Assembly (NCBI RefSeq): GCF_000482245.1
Contig: NZ_AWNH01000115.1
Location: 62,001-126,000 of the forward strand
DNA: 64,000 bases
Direction: 5' to 3'
DNA from: Leptolyngbya sp. Heron Island J
GTDB lineage: Bacteria; Cyanobacteriota; Cyanobacteriia; Phormidesmidales; Phormidesmidaceae
Of this stretch, positions 36,841 to 45,170 are shown piece by piece. The position numbers and the translations under genes were made by a program. Each line of letters opens with the position of its first letter. The stretch's first letter is position 1. Under the pieces are notes generated by a model. The model was not told the origin of the DNA, ran no database searches, and saw only the letters and a list, made by a program, of their open reading frames with translations.

Positions 36841-38673
36841 TTAATATGCTGTCTCTGCCGGTACAAATCCAGCTCTTAATCCACGGGAGGGATGACGTAA
36901 GCGAATGTTAAGTTCGTTATGAGTGCAAGGGATTGGGGCATCCCAACACTTGACGCTATCGTTAACAGGCTGAACATATTGGACATCATAAGACTGTTTA
37001 GATTCGACAGCAGTACTTGGCATAGCTGGGGGTAGGAACAAGCGAGCTTGAATGTCTGGTTGAAATAGAATCAGGACTGCGATCAGTCCGAGTCCTACAA
37101 AAAATGATTTAGACAGATATCCCCTGACGTTTGGCCCTGAGAAGTATCGAGGGAATTGCCAATTTGATTTAGCGAAATATGCTGTGCCTAGAATCGAGAT
37201 TGTAATGGCTGGAGTCATCATAAAATAACCTAAGCCAAAGCGGATCATCGGAGCGCGGAGCATAATAAACACCATGCCAATCAGACTGCAGCACAGTAGC
37301 CATGACGTGCTATCAATCTTTTGTTTACGAGCTGACCTGAGTGTGGGTATGGCAAAACCCATGGACAACAACAACAGCAGCAGCATGATGGCATTAAAGC
37401 GAGCAAATTTGAGCCATTCCCAGAGCTGCCAGAAAAAGCGATTTGCTCCAGGTGGAACTTCCCCAAAGTTATGATCCCAAAAACGAATAACTTCTACTGC
37501 ACGATGTGCAACGGCGGCTGACACTCTCCAGGGCACATTCACACACAGTACGGACGATGGATAAAGAGGGCAGCCAGACGTGACTATACTGACGATCATC
37601 AGCGGTGATAGAAGTAATAAAGAGAGTAAACCGCCAAACAATAATCGACGATAGTCTAGGAATGGTTGCTGCCCATAAAATAAAAGCGCAATGGGTAGCA
37701 GCGGGAGAGCCGACAGCTTAATGGAGACGGCTCCCACGGCTAGCAATAAGGGAATGAGTGAAGCACCCCACAGATGTGTTCTGGATTGTTCAGAGCGTGA
37801 TGAGGGGCTGTTTGTCGTTGTTAAAATGCTCCAAGCTACTACGCCCGTGAGGAAGATAATGGGGACATCTGGAGAAGAGGAGGTTACAATCGCTGATAAA
37901 AACGGAGTTACCGTCAGTCCTGGCAGCACCAGGACCAGAAAAATCAGCATAAACTTGTCGGTTACTCTAGCTTTGCCCGTAACCCAATACCAAAGGGTGA
38001 GAAATCCATGACAGGTAGCAAGTAATGCCACCCATCCATTGGTCACGGCATGGACGCGGGATGCAACACTCTCAATACTCAAAGGAGCCGTTAGCGCAAA
38101 CCAAGAAGACGTAAAACCAAGATTATTTAAGACCAGCGCTAACCCCGGAACTGTACCAAATTCTGATAGCCAGCGAGTTAATCCAAAATGGTACAGTCCT
38201 GTATCAAACCAGGTTACCTGTGTGGTCATATAGGCAGCAACTAAAACGGCCCAACTGGCAATGGCTACCACTACAGCTAACGATTTTATTCTCCAGAGGT
38301 GCTGGAGTTCGTCTCTGATCGGAGCCCAACAGATTAGCAGTAGACTGATGCCAATAGCAAATGCCAAACCTACGATGGGTGACAGCGGCAGTATCAGGGA
38401 GAGCAAGAGTAAGCTATCAGCTAGTAGAACCAGTCCTAACCATAGGGAGACGATAATCCGGTCTCCCATGCGGTCAAAACAATCTGCCCGTAAGCTAATA
38501 ATTAGGGCAGTGCCAATGAGCCAACTGACGATAGATACTATGCACCATGCAGCGATAAAGTAGATCACAGCCCTACTCAGCTCCTCTATCAATTCATAAT
38601 TTTCTAAGTAAATACAAGTTCTTTCTGCTGAAGCGCTATGGGGGTAATCAATAAATCTACCTAACCCTAACAT
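36841..38673 (-). CDS. Multispanning membrane protein of the glycan locus (unknown, GT-C or LIC_10190-like)
   Basis: A 610-residue integral membrane protein with roughly 12-14 hydrophobic helices and few long loops. The N-terminal 35 residues are polar, then ELSRAVIYFIAAWCIVSIVSW begins the first TM; the true start may be an internal one near there. A conserved-looking loop, WFDTGLYHFGLTRWLSEFGTVPGLALVLNNLGF, sits about residues 155-187, with an Asp and His on the periplasmic side as in GT-C transferases. A Cys-rich loop SGCPLYPSSVLCVNVPW is mid-protein. The layout reminds me of the LIC_10190 family, but this is only an impression. It could transfer or polymerise a lipid-linked sugar. Convergent with the last GT2. 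Confidence 0.7.
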   Translation of the reverse strand: MLGLGRFIDYPHSASAERTCIYLENYELIEELSRAVIYFIAAWCIVSIVSWLIGTALIISLRADCFDRMGDRIIVSLWLGLVLLADSLLLLSLILPLSPIVGLAFAIGISLLLICWAPIRDELQHLWRIKSLAVVVAIASWAVLVAAYMTTQVTWFDTGLYHFGLTRWLSEFGTVPGLALVLNNLGFTSSWFALTAPLSIESVASRVHAVTNGWVALLATCHGFLTLWYWVTGKARVTDKFMLIFLVLVLPGLTVTPFLSAIVTSSSPDVPIIFLTGVVAWSILTTTNSPSSRSEQSRTHLWGASLIPLLLAVGAVSIKLSALPLLPIALLFYGQQPFLDYRRLLFGGLLSLLLLSPLMIVSIVTSGCPLYPSSVLCVNVPWRVSAAVAHRAVEVIRFWDHNFGEVPPGANRFFWQLWEWLKFARFNAIMLLLLLLSMGFAIPTLRSARKQKIDSTSWLLCCSLIGMVFIMLRAPMIRFGLGYFMMTPAITISILGTAYFAKSNWQFPRYFSGPNVRGYLSKSFFVGLGLIAVLILFQPDIQARLFLPPAMPSTAVESKQSYDVQYVQPVNDSVKCWDAPIPCTHNELNIRLRHPSRGLRAGFVPAETAY

Positions 38674-38813
38674 AGGCCCCAGGATTTACCCTTAAGAAAA
38701 CTCTCATGCTAGCTGACTGCAAAAGAGTCTCTCTCAAGGATTCTAGATTGGCTAAATTTAGCTGTTGATGGCGATATGGTTAGATTGTTATGTCTGAGAA
38801 AAAGCTATGGGCA

Positions 38814-38886
38814 GTTAGGCTCCCGCGCTTAAATAATTTCCCCGTTACCCCATCACTCATCCACCCATCTACGGCCTCAACCTGGG
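38814..38886 (-). repeat. 73-nt dispersed repeat, copy B
   Basis: The reverse complement matches 6900-6972 at 69 of 73 positions. It starts 22 nt after the P-type ATPase stop codon, in the same orientation relative to that gene as copy A has to its own. The surrounding 38674-38908 gap holds nothing else recognisable. Confidence 0.8.
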
Positions 38887-38908
38887 GCTGTAGATGGGTG
38901 CAATCCCC

Positions 38909-41614
38909 TTAGCGAGCTAACAGCTTTTTGAGTTCTACCGCCCAGAAGCTGATGGTGCCCAGCAGGATTGCGATCGCAATCTGTTGTCCACTCAGGGCCA
39001 CCGTTGAGAAAAGTATTTGACAGACTGGCACATAGATCACCATCAGCTGTAAGCCAAATGTGAGCAGCACCGCCCCCAACAGTTTGACATTTGACAAAAG
39101 ACCAATTTGAAATAACGAATCGGAGGAGCGCACCGCTTCTGACAGGGCAATTCGAGAAAATGCCAGAGTGGTAAACACCATCGTCTGCCAGGACGGATCG
39201 TCGTTACGCCAGTAGCCATTAGCCACCAACAGCAACACAATTCCTAGCAACACACCAATCCAGAGAATATCGACCCCCATGCCGCGGCCAAAGACACTCT
39301 CATTGGGACGGTGGGGCGGTTGTTCCATCACTTGCCGTCCAGCCGGTTCAAAGCTCAGTGCCAGTGCCAAGAGACCATCGGCAATTAGGTTAATCCATAA
39401 AATCTGGATGGGTACTAGCGGAATTGGCATCCCCAAAAACGGTGCCAGCAACAACAGCCACAGCTGTCCCACGTTCCCTGCCGAGGTATATTTGATAAAC
39501 TTGCGAATATTTTCATAAATTACCCGACCTTCCCTGACTGCTGCCACAATTGATGCAAAGTTGTCGTCTTGAAGAACAATATCGGCGGCTTCCTTAGCCA
39601 CATCGGTACCGGTGATGCCCATAGCTACGCCAATATCGGCCTGTTTCAAAGCCGGGGCATCATTCACACCGTCTCCCGTCATGGCCACGATGTGCCCCTG
39701 CCGCTGTAGCGCTTGCACAATTCGCAGCTTGTCTTCAGGGGTGACTCTGGCATAAACGGCAGTTTTAGTAACGGCGGTCTCTAGCTGCTCAACGGGCATG
39801 AGGCTGAGGTCTTGCCCTGTGAGTAGTGTGTCACCAGAAATTCTTAAATCTTGAGCGATGTGCTGGGCGGTTAGAGGATGGTCACCCGTAATCATGACCA
39901 CCTGAATCCCGGCAGTTTGACACAGACCAATGGCCTCTTTTACCTCCGGACGGGCCGGGTCCATTAACCCCATCATGCCAAGAAATACTAGCTTTTCTTC
40001 TAGACAGTCTGGCTGAGCTGACAGGGGCCGAAATGCCAACCCCAATACCCGCAGTCCCTGGTTGGCCAGTCGGTCGTGGGCCAAAAATATCCGTTGACGT
40101 AGCTCATCGGTCAGTACCTGAATTTGATTGTCCGTCCACACCCGATCAACTGTGGTCATCATGCTGTGGAGGGCACCTTTGCTAAAGACCACAACGTGAG
40201 TGTCTGCTGGTACCGATTGCTGCCAGTTCTGCTGTAGTGCTTCTGGTAGGGGCTGCTGACAGCGGTGACAGGTGGTCATCCGCTTCCGCTCTGAATCAAA
40301 GGGCACCTCGTCTATACGAGGCCACAGCTGGTCAAGTTTGCGTTTTGGTAATCCCATTTGAGCCGCCGCTGTCACCAGGGCCGTCTCTGTAGGGTCACCA
40401 ATGGCATGGTTGTTGTCTAAGGACGCATCGTTACATAGGGCACCGCTGAGCAACAGCAAACTCATGGCTCGATTCCCAATGGCCATATCGTCGGATAGCT
40501 CTATCTGCTGCCCGGCCACATCTAGTACGGTCACTGCCATGCGGTTTTCGGTGAGGGTGCCGGTTTTATCAGAACAAATTGTCGTCACTGACCCTAAGGT
40601 TTCTACCGCTGGCAAATGGCGAATCAGCGCATTACGCTTTAACATACGCTCTGCCCCCAGCGCCAGGGCAATGGTAACAACCGCCGGTAGCCCTTCTGGT
40701 ACCGCCGCCACAGACACACTGACGGCGGTGAGCAGCATCTGTCTCAAGGGCTCTCCCTGTAGCAGACCCATGGCGGCAATTACTAGCGAAATGGCAATTG
40801 CCCCTGCCCCCAGCGCCTTCCCCAGCTGGGCCAGGCGCTTCTGTAGCGGTGTAGCTTCGCCCTCAACCGACTGCAGCATGCGGGCAATGTGGCCAATCTC
40901 AGTCCCCATGCCGGTTTCAGTTACCACAAAGGTACCGCGCCCACGGGTAATGGTGGTGCTGTGATAGACCATATTGCAGCGATCGCCCAGGGGTTGTTCT
41001 TTTTCAAAAACAACCGTCGCCTGTTTATCTACCGGAGCCGACTCCCCCGTCAGCGCGGCTTCTTGCACCTGCAGATTGACGGTCTCAACCAACCGACCGT
41101 CGGCAGGCACTACATTACCCGCCTCTAGCAGCACCAGATCTCCCCGCACTACAGAGGTCATGGAACATTCCTGCACCTGGCCGTTACGGCGGACGCGGAC
41201 CGTTGGCACCGCTAGCTTTTTTAGGGCCGCCAACGCCTGCTCGGCTTTACGCTCCTGGCGAAACCCTAGGGTTGCATTGAAAATAACAATGGCAAGAATT
41301 GCGATCGCATCGCGAAAGGCTCCCACTAGCCAAGAGACAACGGCTGCCACAATTAGCATAATCACCAGCGGCGCACTAAATTGCTCCCATAACAACTGCC
41401 AGGGCGATTTACCTTCAGCTGTGACTAGTTCATTTGGTCCATCTCTCAACAGCCGCTGGTTGGCTGCTTCAGTCGTTAATCCATCCTCTAGATGAGTGTT
41501 CACTTGCTGTGCGGCCACAGCGACTTCAAGTTGATACCAGTGACTCACAATTGTTGACCGTTGGGGTGAGAAGTGAGCTGATCGTAAGTTCATCGTGAGT
41601 TTTGGCGACGCCAT
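38909..41614 (-). CDS. P-type cation-transporting ATPase, type II (Ca2+-ATPase-like)
   Basis: A 901-residue ion pump. It has an N-terminal cation-ATPase domain (residues 25-95), TM1-2, the actuator loop with TGES (189-192), TM3-4 with VPEGLP (305-310), phospho-acceptor Asp349 in SDKTGTLT, the nucleotide domain, and the hinge motif MTGDGVNDAPALKQADIGVAMG. A C-terminal block of about six TM helices follows. The VPEGLP ion-site motif is shared by Ca2+/Mn2+ and Na+-type type II pumps; heavy-metal CPx motifs and HMA domains are absent. Ca2+ is the likely substrate, not proven. The gene lies alone on the minus strand. Confidence 0.92.
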   Translation of the reverse strand: MASPKLTMNLRSAHFSPQRSTIVSHWYQLEVAVAAQQVNTHLEDGLTTEAANQRLLRDGPNELVTAEGKSPWQLLWEQFSAPLVIMLIVAAVVSWLVGAFRDAIAILAIVIFNATLGFRQERKAEQALAALKKLAVPTVRVRRNGQVQECSMTSVVRGDLVLLEAGNVVPADGRLVETVNLQVQEAALTGESAPVDKQATVVFEKEQPLGDRCNMVYHSTTITRGRGTFVVTETGMGTEIGHIARMLQSVEGEATPLQKRLAQLGKALGAGAIAISLVIAAMGLLQGEPLRQMLLTAVSVSVAAVPEGLPAVVTIALALGAERMLKRNALIRHLPAVETLGSVTTICSDKTGTLTENRMAVTVLDVAGQQIELSDDMAIGNRAMSLLLLSGALCNDASLDNNHAIGDPTETALVTAAAQMGLPKRKLDQLWPRIDEVPFDSERKRMTTCHRCQQPLPEALQQNWQQSVPADTHVVVFSKGALHSMMTTVDRVWTDNQIQVLTDELRQRIFLAHDRLANQGLRVLGLAFRPLSAQPDCLEEKLVFLGMMGLMDPARPEVKEAIGLCQTAGIQVVMITGDHPLTAQHIAQDLRISGDTLLTGQDLSLMPVEQLETAVTKTAVYARVTPEDKLRIVQALQRQGHIVAMTGDGVNDAPALKQADIGVAMGITGTDVAKEAADIVLQDDNFASIVAAVREGRVIYENIRKFIKYTSAGNVGQLWLLLLAPFLGMPIPLVPIQILWINLIADGLLALALSFEPAGRQVMEQPPHRPNESVFGRGMGVDILWIGVLLGIVLLLVANGYWRNDDPSWQTMVFTTLAFSRIALSEAVRSSDSLFQIGLLSNVKLLGAVLLTFGLQLMVIYVPVCQILFSTVALSGQQIAIAILLGTISFWAVELKKLLAR

Positions 41615-41690
41615 ACTCAGAAAACTGTACGCCAGGCTACTAGTTTAACGCCACTATCCACGGTGATTTTATGTTCTTGGATAGATAATA

Positions 41691-41735
41691 AAAAGCTTCA
41701 GCGGATAGCATAGACTCCGCTGAAGCTTTTTGTTT
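41691..41735 (-). terminator. Bidirectional rho-independent terminator
   Basis: A perfect 15-bp stem, AAAAGCTTCAGCGGA (41691-41705) with TCCGCTGAAGCTTTT (41716-41730), a 10-nt loop and U-tracts on both strands. It lies downstream of the secreted-protein gene (stop at 41769) and would stop read-through into the ATPase gene. Confidence 0.9.
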
Positions 41736-41768
41736 ACGTTGATAACGGGCTAAACGTTGGCCAAACTA

Positions 41769-42338
41769 CTAATCTTCATAGAGCAAGATCGTTTGCTCAG
41801 GTTCAACCACAACGACGGTCGGGGCAGTCACATTACCAACAACGACACCTGCGGCCGCACCACCCAAAATCTCTAAGAAGTCAATATCACCTAGCACTTC
41901 ACCAACAATCAAACCGCCAGCAGCGCCAATGGCTGCGTCCTCAATAATATCGTCTACGTCAGTTTGACGAGGGTCCTTTTGATCGGTGAGAGTTTCAGAC
42001 ACAGCGCTGAGTTCAAAAATTCGATCCCCGACCTCTGCGGAGTTTGCCACGTACCGTAGTCCTCCATCCACAGGCTCAAACTGTCCTCGAATAATACTGC
42101 CTGCCGGGAAAAAACGACCGTCAATCTCTGAGCGCTCATCGAGCACCAAATTGTACTCGTGAACCTGATCTTTATCTAAATACAGCGTTTCGTCACTGCG
42201 GATCGTGGTGCTCAGAGTTTCACTTGTTTGAGCAACAATAACAGGTGCAGTCTGCTCAGTAGTAGTCTCCTGAGCCATGACTGGACTAACGATGGCACCG
42301 AGCGAAATGAGCGTACTGGCAATTGCAACAGCTTTCAT
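41769..42338 (-). CDS. Secreted hypothetical protein with glycine-rich C-terminal segment
   Basis: A 189-residue exported protein. ATG 42338 starts MKAVAIASTLISLGAIVSPVMAQE, a clear Sec signal peptide with an AMA/VMAQ-type cleavage site near residue 23; a GGGGG element just upstream is the ribosome binding site (an in-frame GTG at 42353 is less likely). The middle is beta-rich with SEIDGRFFPAGSIIRGQFEPVDGGLRYVA. The C-terminus has a glycine-zipper-like stretch DAAIGAAGGLIVGEVLGD..GGAAAGVVVGN, seen in envelope-associated proteins. Function unknown; periplasmic or outer-membrane-associated. A strong terminator follows. Confidence 0.8.
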   Translation of the reverse strand: MKAVAIASTLISLGAIVSPVMAQETTTEQTAPVIVAQTSETLSTTIRSDETLYLDKDQVHEYNLVLDERSEIDGRFFPAGSIIRGQFEPVDGGLRYVANSAEVGDRIFELSAVSETLTDQKDPRQTDVDDIIEDAAIGAAGGLIVGEVLGDIDFLEILGGAAAGVVVGNVTAPTVVVVEPEQTILLYED

Positions 42339-42570
42339 GGTGGATCCCCCCACTGGTTACGTGACCTATCCTAAACACAGTATCTACTACAAACATGAAC
42401 AAGTTATGAGTCTTGACTTTTTCAGCTATGAGTCAGGGGTATACATTCATCAAACCCCCTGAAAACGCATTGCTCACCACCTGTTCAAACGTTGATTTCC
42501 AGGCATCAAATCAGCCCTTCAGCAGACCGTTAGAACAGCTTGATTAAATCAACCAGAACGTTAAAAAAAC

Positions 42571-42612
42571 AAATAGCTATGACAGTTGAGGTGCTGTCAT
42601 AGCTATTTTTTA
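42571..42612 (-). terminator. Bidirectional rho-independent terminator
   Basis: A perfect 15-bp stem, AAATAGCTATGACAG (42571-42585) with CTGTCATAGCTATTT (42594-42608), an 8-nt loop, and T-runs outside on both strands. It serves the rhomboid gene, whose stop is at 42653. The rest of the 42354-42652 gap is featureless. Confidence 0.9.
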
Positions 42613-42652
42613 GAGATTTATAAAAGGTTGTGACAGAACGCCATGAAGGCAT

Positions 42653-43309
42653 CTAGAGGTTTGCTAGAAACACACTCATCTGATCCAAAAAGACCGGATT
42701 GTACGCGGCGAGGACACCGCCTAAAAAGCCAAACATATGAGCTTCCCACGACAGTGTGGTTTCATCGGAGTCAGGTAACATTGTCCCAACTTGATCACCA
42801 TAGAGCAGCATGACGACAAATGCTAACCCAATGGTCATTAGAGTGACTTCCAGATAGCCTCGGGCAATCAAATATCCCAGGTATCCAAAAATTAAGCCAC
42901 TAGCCCCCAGATGAATGGCTGAGCGCCCGAAAAGCCAGGTACCTAAACCACTAACTAATAAAATAACTGTACTCAAAGCGTAAAAGTTATCAATGCCCTG
43001 GAGCAGAACTAACCACCCCAAAATTGCAAAAGGCAGCGTGTTGGCAATCAAATGTCCAGCATTGCGATGCAGGAAAGGGGAAAACAAAATTCCCAATAGC
43101 CCTAATGGCTCACGGGGACGAATGCCCAAGAGGCGATTTAACCCCCCTCCTAAATAGGCAAAATTTAAAACTCCCACCACCCAAGCCATGACAACACAAT
43201 CCCGCAGGACTTTGGCTTGGCCTTGCCAATCGATGGGAACAAACATCGAGACTATGACCGTGCCCAATATCATATAGATAAGGACAAGTTGCTGCTTTAC
43301 CCCTGTCAT
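42653..43309 (-). CDS. Rhomboid-family intramembrane serine protease
   Basis: A 218-residue integral membrane protease with six or seven hydrophobic helices. The catalytic serine is Ser137 in the GASG motif (LGASGLIFGYLG) and the catalytic His is His191 in EAHMFGFLGGVLAAY. The HRNAGHLIANT segment (residues 81-91) supplies the conserved His and Asn of the oxyanion region. The family cleaves TM substrates near the membrane surface. Substrate unknown. It stands alone between two terminators or long gaps. Confidence 0.93.
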   Translation of the reverse strand: MTGVKQQLVLIYMILGTVIVSMFVPIDWQGQAKVLRDCVVMAWVVGVLNFAYLGGGLNRLLGIRPREPLGLLGILFSPFLHRNAGHLIANTLPFAILGWLVLLQGIDNFYALSTVILLVSGLGTWLFGRSAIHLGASGLIFGYLGYLIARGYLEVTLMTIGLAFVVMLLYGDQVGTMLPDSDETTLSWEAHMFGFLGGVLAAYNPVFLDQMSVFLANL

Positions 43310-43747
43310 TACAGAAAACCTGTTACTACAAATTTTTGATTTTGTAAGTCTGTCAGTGTAAAAGCACCCTGGTCATATCTCAGAGTGACGAGATATGGCT
43401 ACGTAGATAGATGGCTGTACTTAACTTTACTTATATTTACGTAAAAAAACACAGAAACTGAGCGGCTTAAACAAAAATCAACACGAATCGGCAGCAGATG
43501 GGGGGCTTGATGGGCAAGCATGGGATTGATTTTTTCAGAGCTTTATGATACCTGAAACCTGTTTGGTGAAGTTTCAAAAGCAGCAGTGGTGGGAAAGTAA
43601 CTGGTGTGTGGGATGGAGGTTGAGATTATTTTGACATCTGCAGGTGTACTGGCTGAGAATGACCGTCAGCTTTTAGGATGTAATAGGTGACGGAGTAGGT
43701 GACCTCGAAGCCTGGAACCAGTTTGACAATTCACACTTGGAAAGAGG
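43310..43747. other. 438-nt divergent intergenic region with a short hairpin
   Basis: This region must carry the promoters of the rhomboid and the pentapeptide gene. An 8-bp inverted repeat CATATCTC/GAGATATG (43374-43381 and 43390-43397) is about 65 nt upstream of the rhomboid start and could be an operator. No gene was recognised. Confidence 0.45.
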
Positions 43748-44317
43748 ATGAACGTAAAATCGTTGGCAACGGGCCTTGGTGCATTATTAGTGGTCTTGTG
43801 GGGGCTGTTGGGGTTTGCCACACCCAGTTGGGCATATTTGCAAGATGATGTGGACATGCTGCTGGAATTGAGAGACTGTCCGGTCTGTATCCTCACTTCA
43901 GCCGATCTGTCAGGGGAAGATTTTGCTCAGGTTAACCTGAAGGTGGCAGAGCTGACTGATGCAAACTTGAGTAATAGTAATTTGCAGGAAGCTAACCTGA
44001 TGCTGGCAGAGCTGAAGGGAACTGATTTGAGCCAGGCTAACTTGGCTGGGGCGTCGCTGAATGGGGCTCGTTTGCAAGGGGCTAACTTGAGTGGTGCAGA
44101 TTTGACTGGAGCTGTGCTCACCCAGGCCAACATTGATGGGGCCAACTTTCAAGGGGCTAATCTTGAAAATGCGGAGCTGACGGCGGCGGTGATCGGCAGT
44201 GCTGACTGGCGGGGGGCTAACCTCAAGGGGGCTAATTTGCGGGGGGCAACCTGGTCAGAGGCTGTAATTTGTGACACCATACTCCCCGATGGCACTGTTG
44301 GCGATCGCAACTGTTAA
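43748..44317 (+). CDS. Secreted pentapeptide-repeat protein
   Basis: A 189-residue exported protein with a signal peptide (MNVKSLATGLGALLVVLWGLLGFATPSWA, cleavage after residue 29). A short Cys-containing segment (RDCPVCILTSADLSG) follows, then about 20 pentapeptide A(D/N)LXX repeats (residues about 55-175) that fold as a right-handed beta helix, and a closing segment with a Cys pair (VICDTILP...NC). Cyanobacteria have many such proteins in the thylakoid lumen or periplasm; most have no known function. The M41-like gene follows after 16 nt, so they are probably cotranscribed. Confidence 0.92.
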   Translation: MNVKSLATGLGALLVVLWGLLGFATPSWAYLQDDVDMLLELRDCPVCILTSADLSGEDFAQVNLKVAELTDANLSNSNLQEANLMLAELKGTDLSQANLAGASLNGARLQGANLSGADLTGAVLTQANIDGANFQGANLENAELTAAVIGSADWRGANLKGANLRGATWSEAVICDTILPDGTVGDRNC

Positions 44318-44333
44318 CTGAACTGATCGCACT

Positions 44334-45026
44334 ATGAGTCAAATCACCTTAAACCTCATCGCTATTTCGGTTTTTTCGGTGACGATGCTGATATTGCTAG
44401 GTCCGCTGCTGGCGATTTCGCCAGAGGGTCTGGCAACCGTTACCGCCGCGTTGTTAGGTATAGCGGCTGTTGATCAGCTGGGCTGGCAAGGGCGCGGTGG
44501 TCGATTGTTGATTGACTGGATATCACAGCGCTCGCCGGAATATTGCGATCGCATCGTCCGCCACGAAGCCGGTCACTTTTTAACCGCCTACCTATTGGGT
44601 ATTCCCATTGCCGATTACACTCTGACCGCCTGGGAAGCCCTGCATTCCGGCGTCGATGGCAATGGCGGCGTGATCTTCAAAACTGACGATATTGATCGAG
44701 CCGTTGCAGCCGGTAAAATCAGCCAGCAAGAAATCGACCGCTACTGCACCGTATGGATGGCTGGCATTGCCGCCGAGGAAATCACCTACGGGAGCGCCGA
44801 GGGAGGGCATGACGACCGTCTTAAGCTCAACCTGCTGTGGCGGCAAATCAACCGTCCTCTGGCAGAGGTGCCTCTCAAACAACGCTGGTCTATGCTCCAA
44901 GCCAAAACACTGATTGAAAAAGAAGCGGATGCCTACGGAGTACTGATTGACGCCATGGCCGAGCGTCGCCCAGTTAGTGAATGCTGTGAGTTAATTGAAC
45001 GCCATTTGCACTCGGCAGAGGTTTAG
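44334..45026 (+). CDS. M41/FtsH-like membrane zinc metalloprotease without AAA domain
   Basis: A 230-residue protein with two hydrophobic helices (about residues 5-27 and 30-50), then the zinc motif HEAGH (77-81) in VRHEAGHFLTAYLLGIPI. A downstream Asp/Glu-rich segment AGIAAEEITYGSAEGGHDDRLKL, as in the FtsH peptidase domain, provides the third ligand region. The AAA ATPase domain of FtsH is missing, so it is a stand-alone M41-like peptidase, a type seen in cyanobacteria and chloroplasts. The substrate is unknown. It starts 16 nt after the secreted pentapeptide gene. Confidence 0.85.
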   Translation: MSQITLNLIAISVFSVTMLILLGPLLAISPEGLATVTAALLGIAAVDQLGWQGRGGRLLIDWISQRSPEYCDRIVRHEAGHFLTAYLLGIPIADYTLTAWEALHSGVDGNGGVIFKTDDIDRAVAAGKISQQEIDRYCTVWMAGIAAEEITYGSAEGGHDDRLKLNLLWRQINRPLAEVPLKQRWSMLQAKTLIEKEADAYGVLIDAMAERRPVSECCELIERHLHSAEV

Positions 45027-45170
45027 CCCCTCGTTCTACGGAACACATCTATTCGTCAATGAATACCTACAAAAACCATGGCCGTTTCATCAAACTTGAT
45101 GCAACATCGGTCAGAATGGTAGAAACTACGTTGCTAAACCCTTAAATCCGCTAAACGCGCTTGCTAAAAA

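Noticed and set aside
40401-41495. Plus-strand frames of 173-187 codons inside the P-type ATPase gene
   Set aside because: Ser/Thr/Arg-rich antisense shadows of a clear P-type ATPase.
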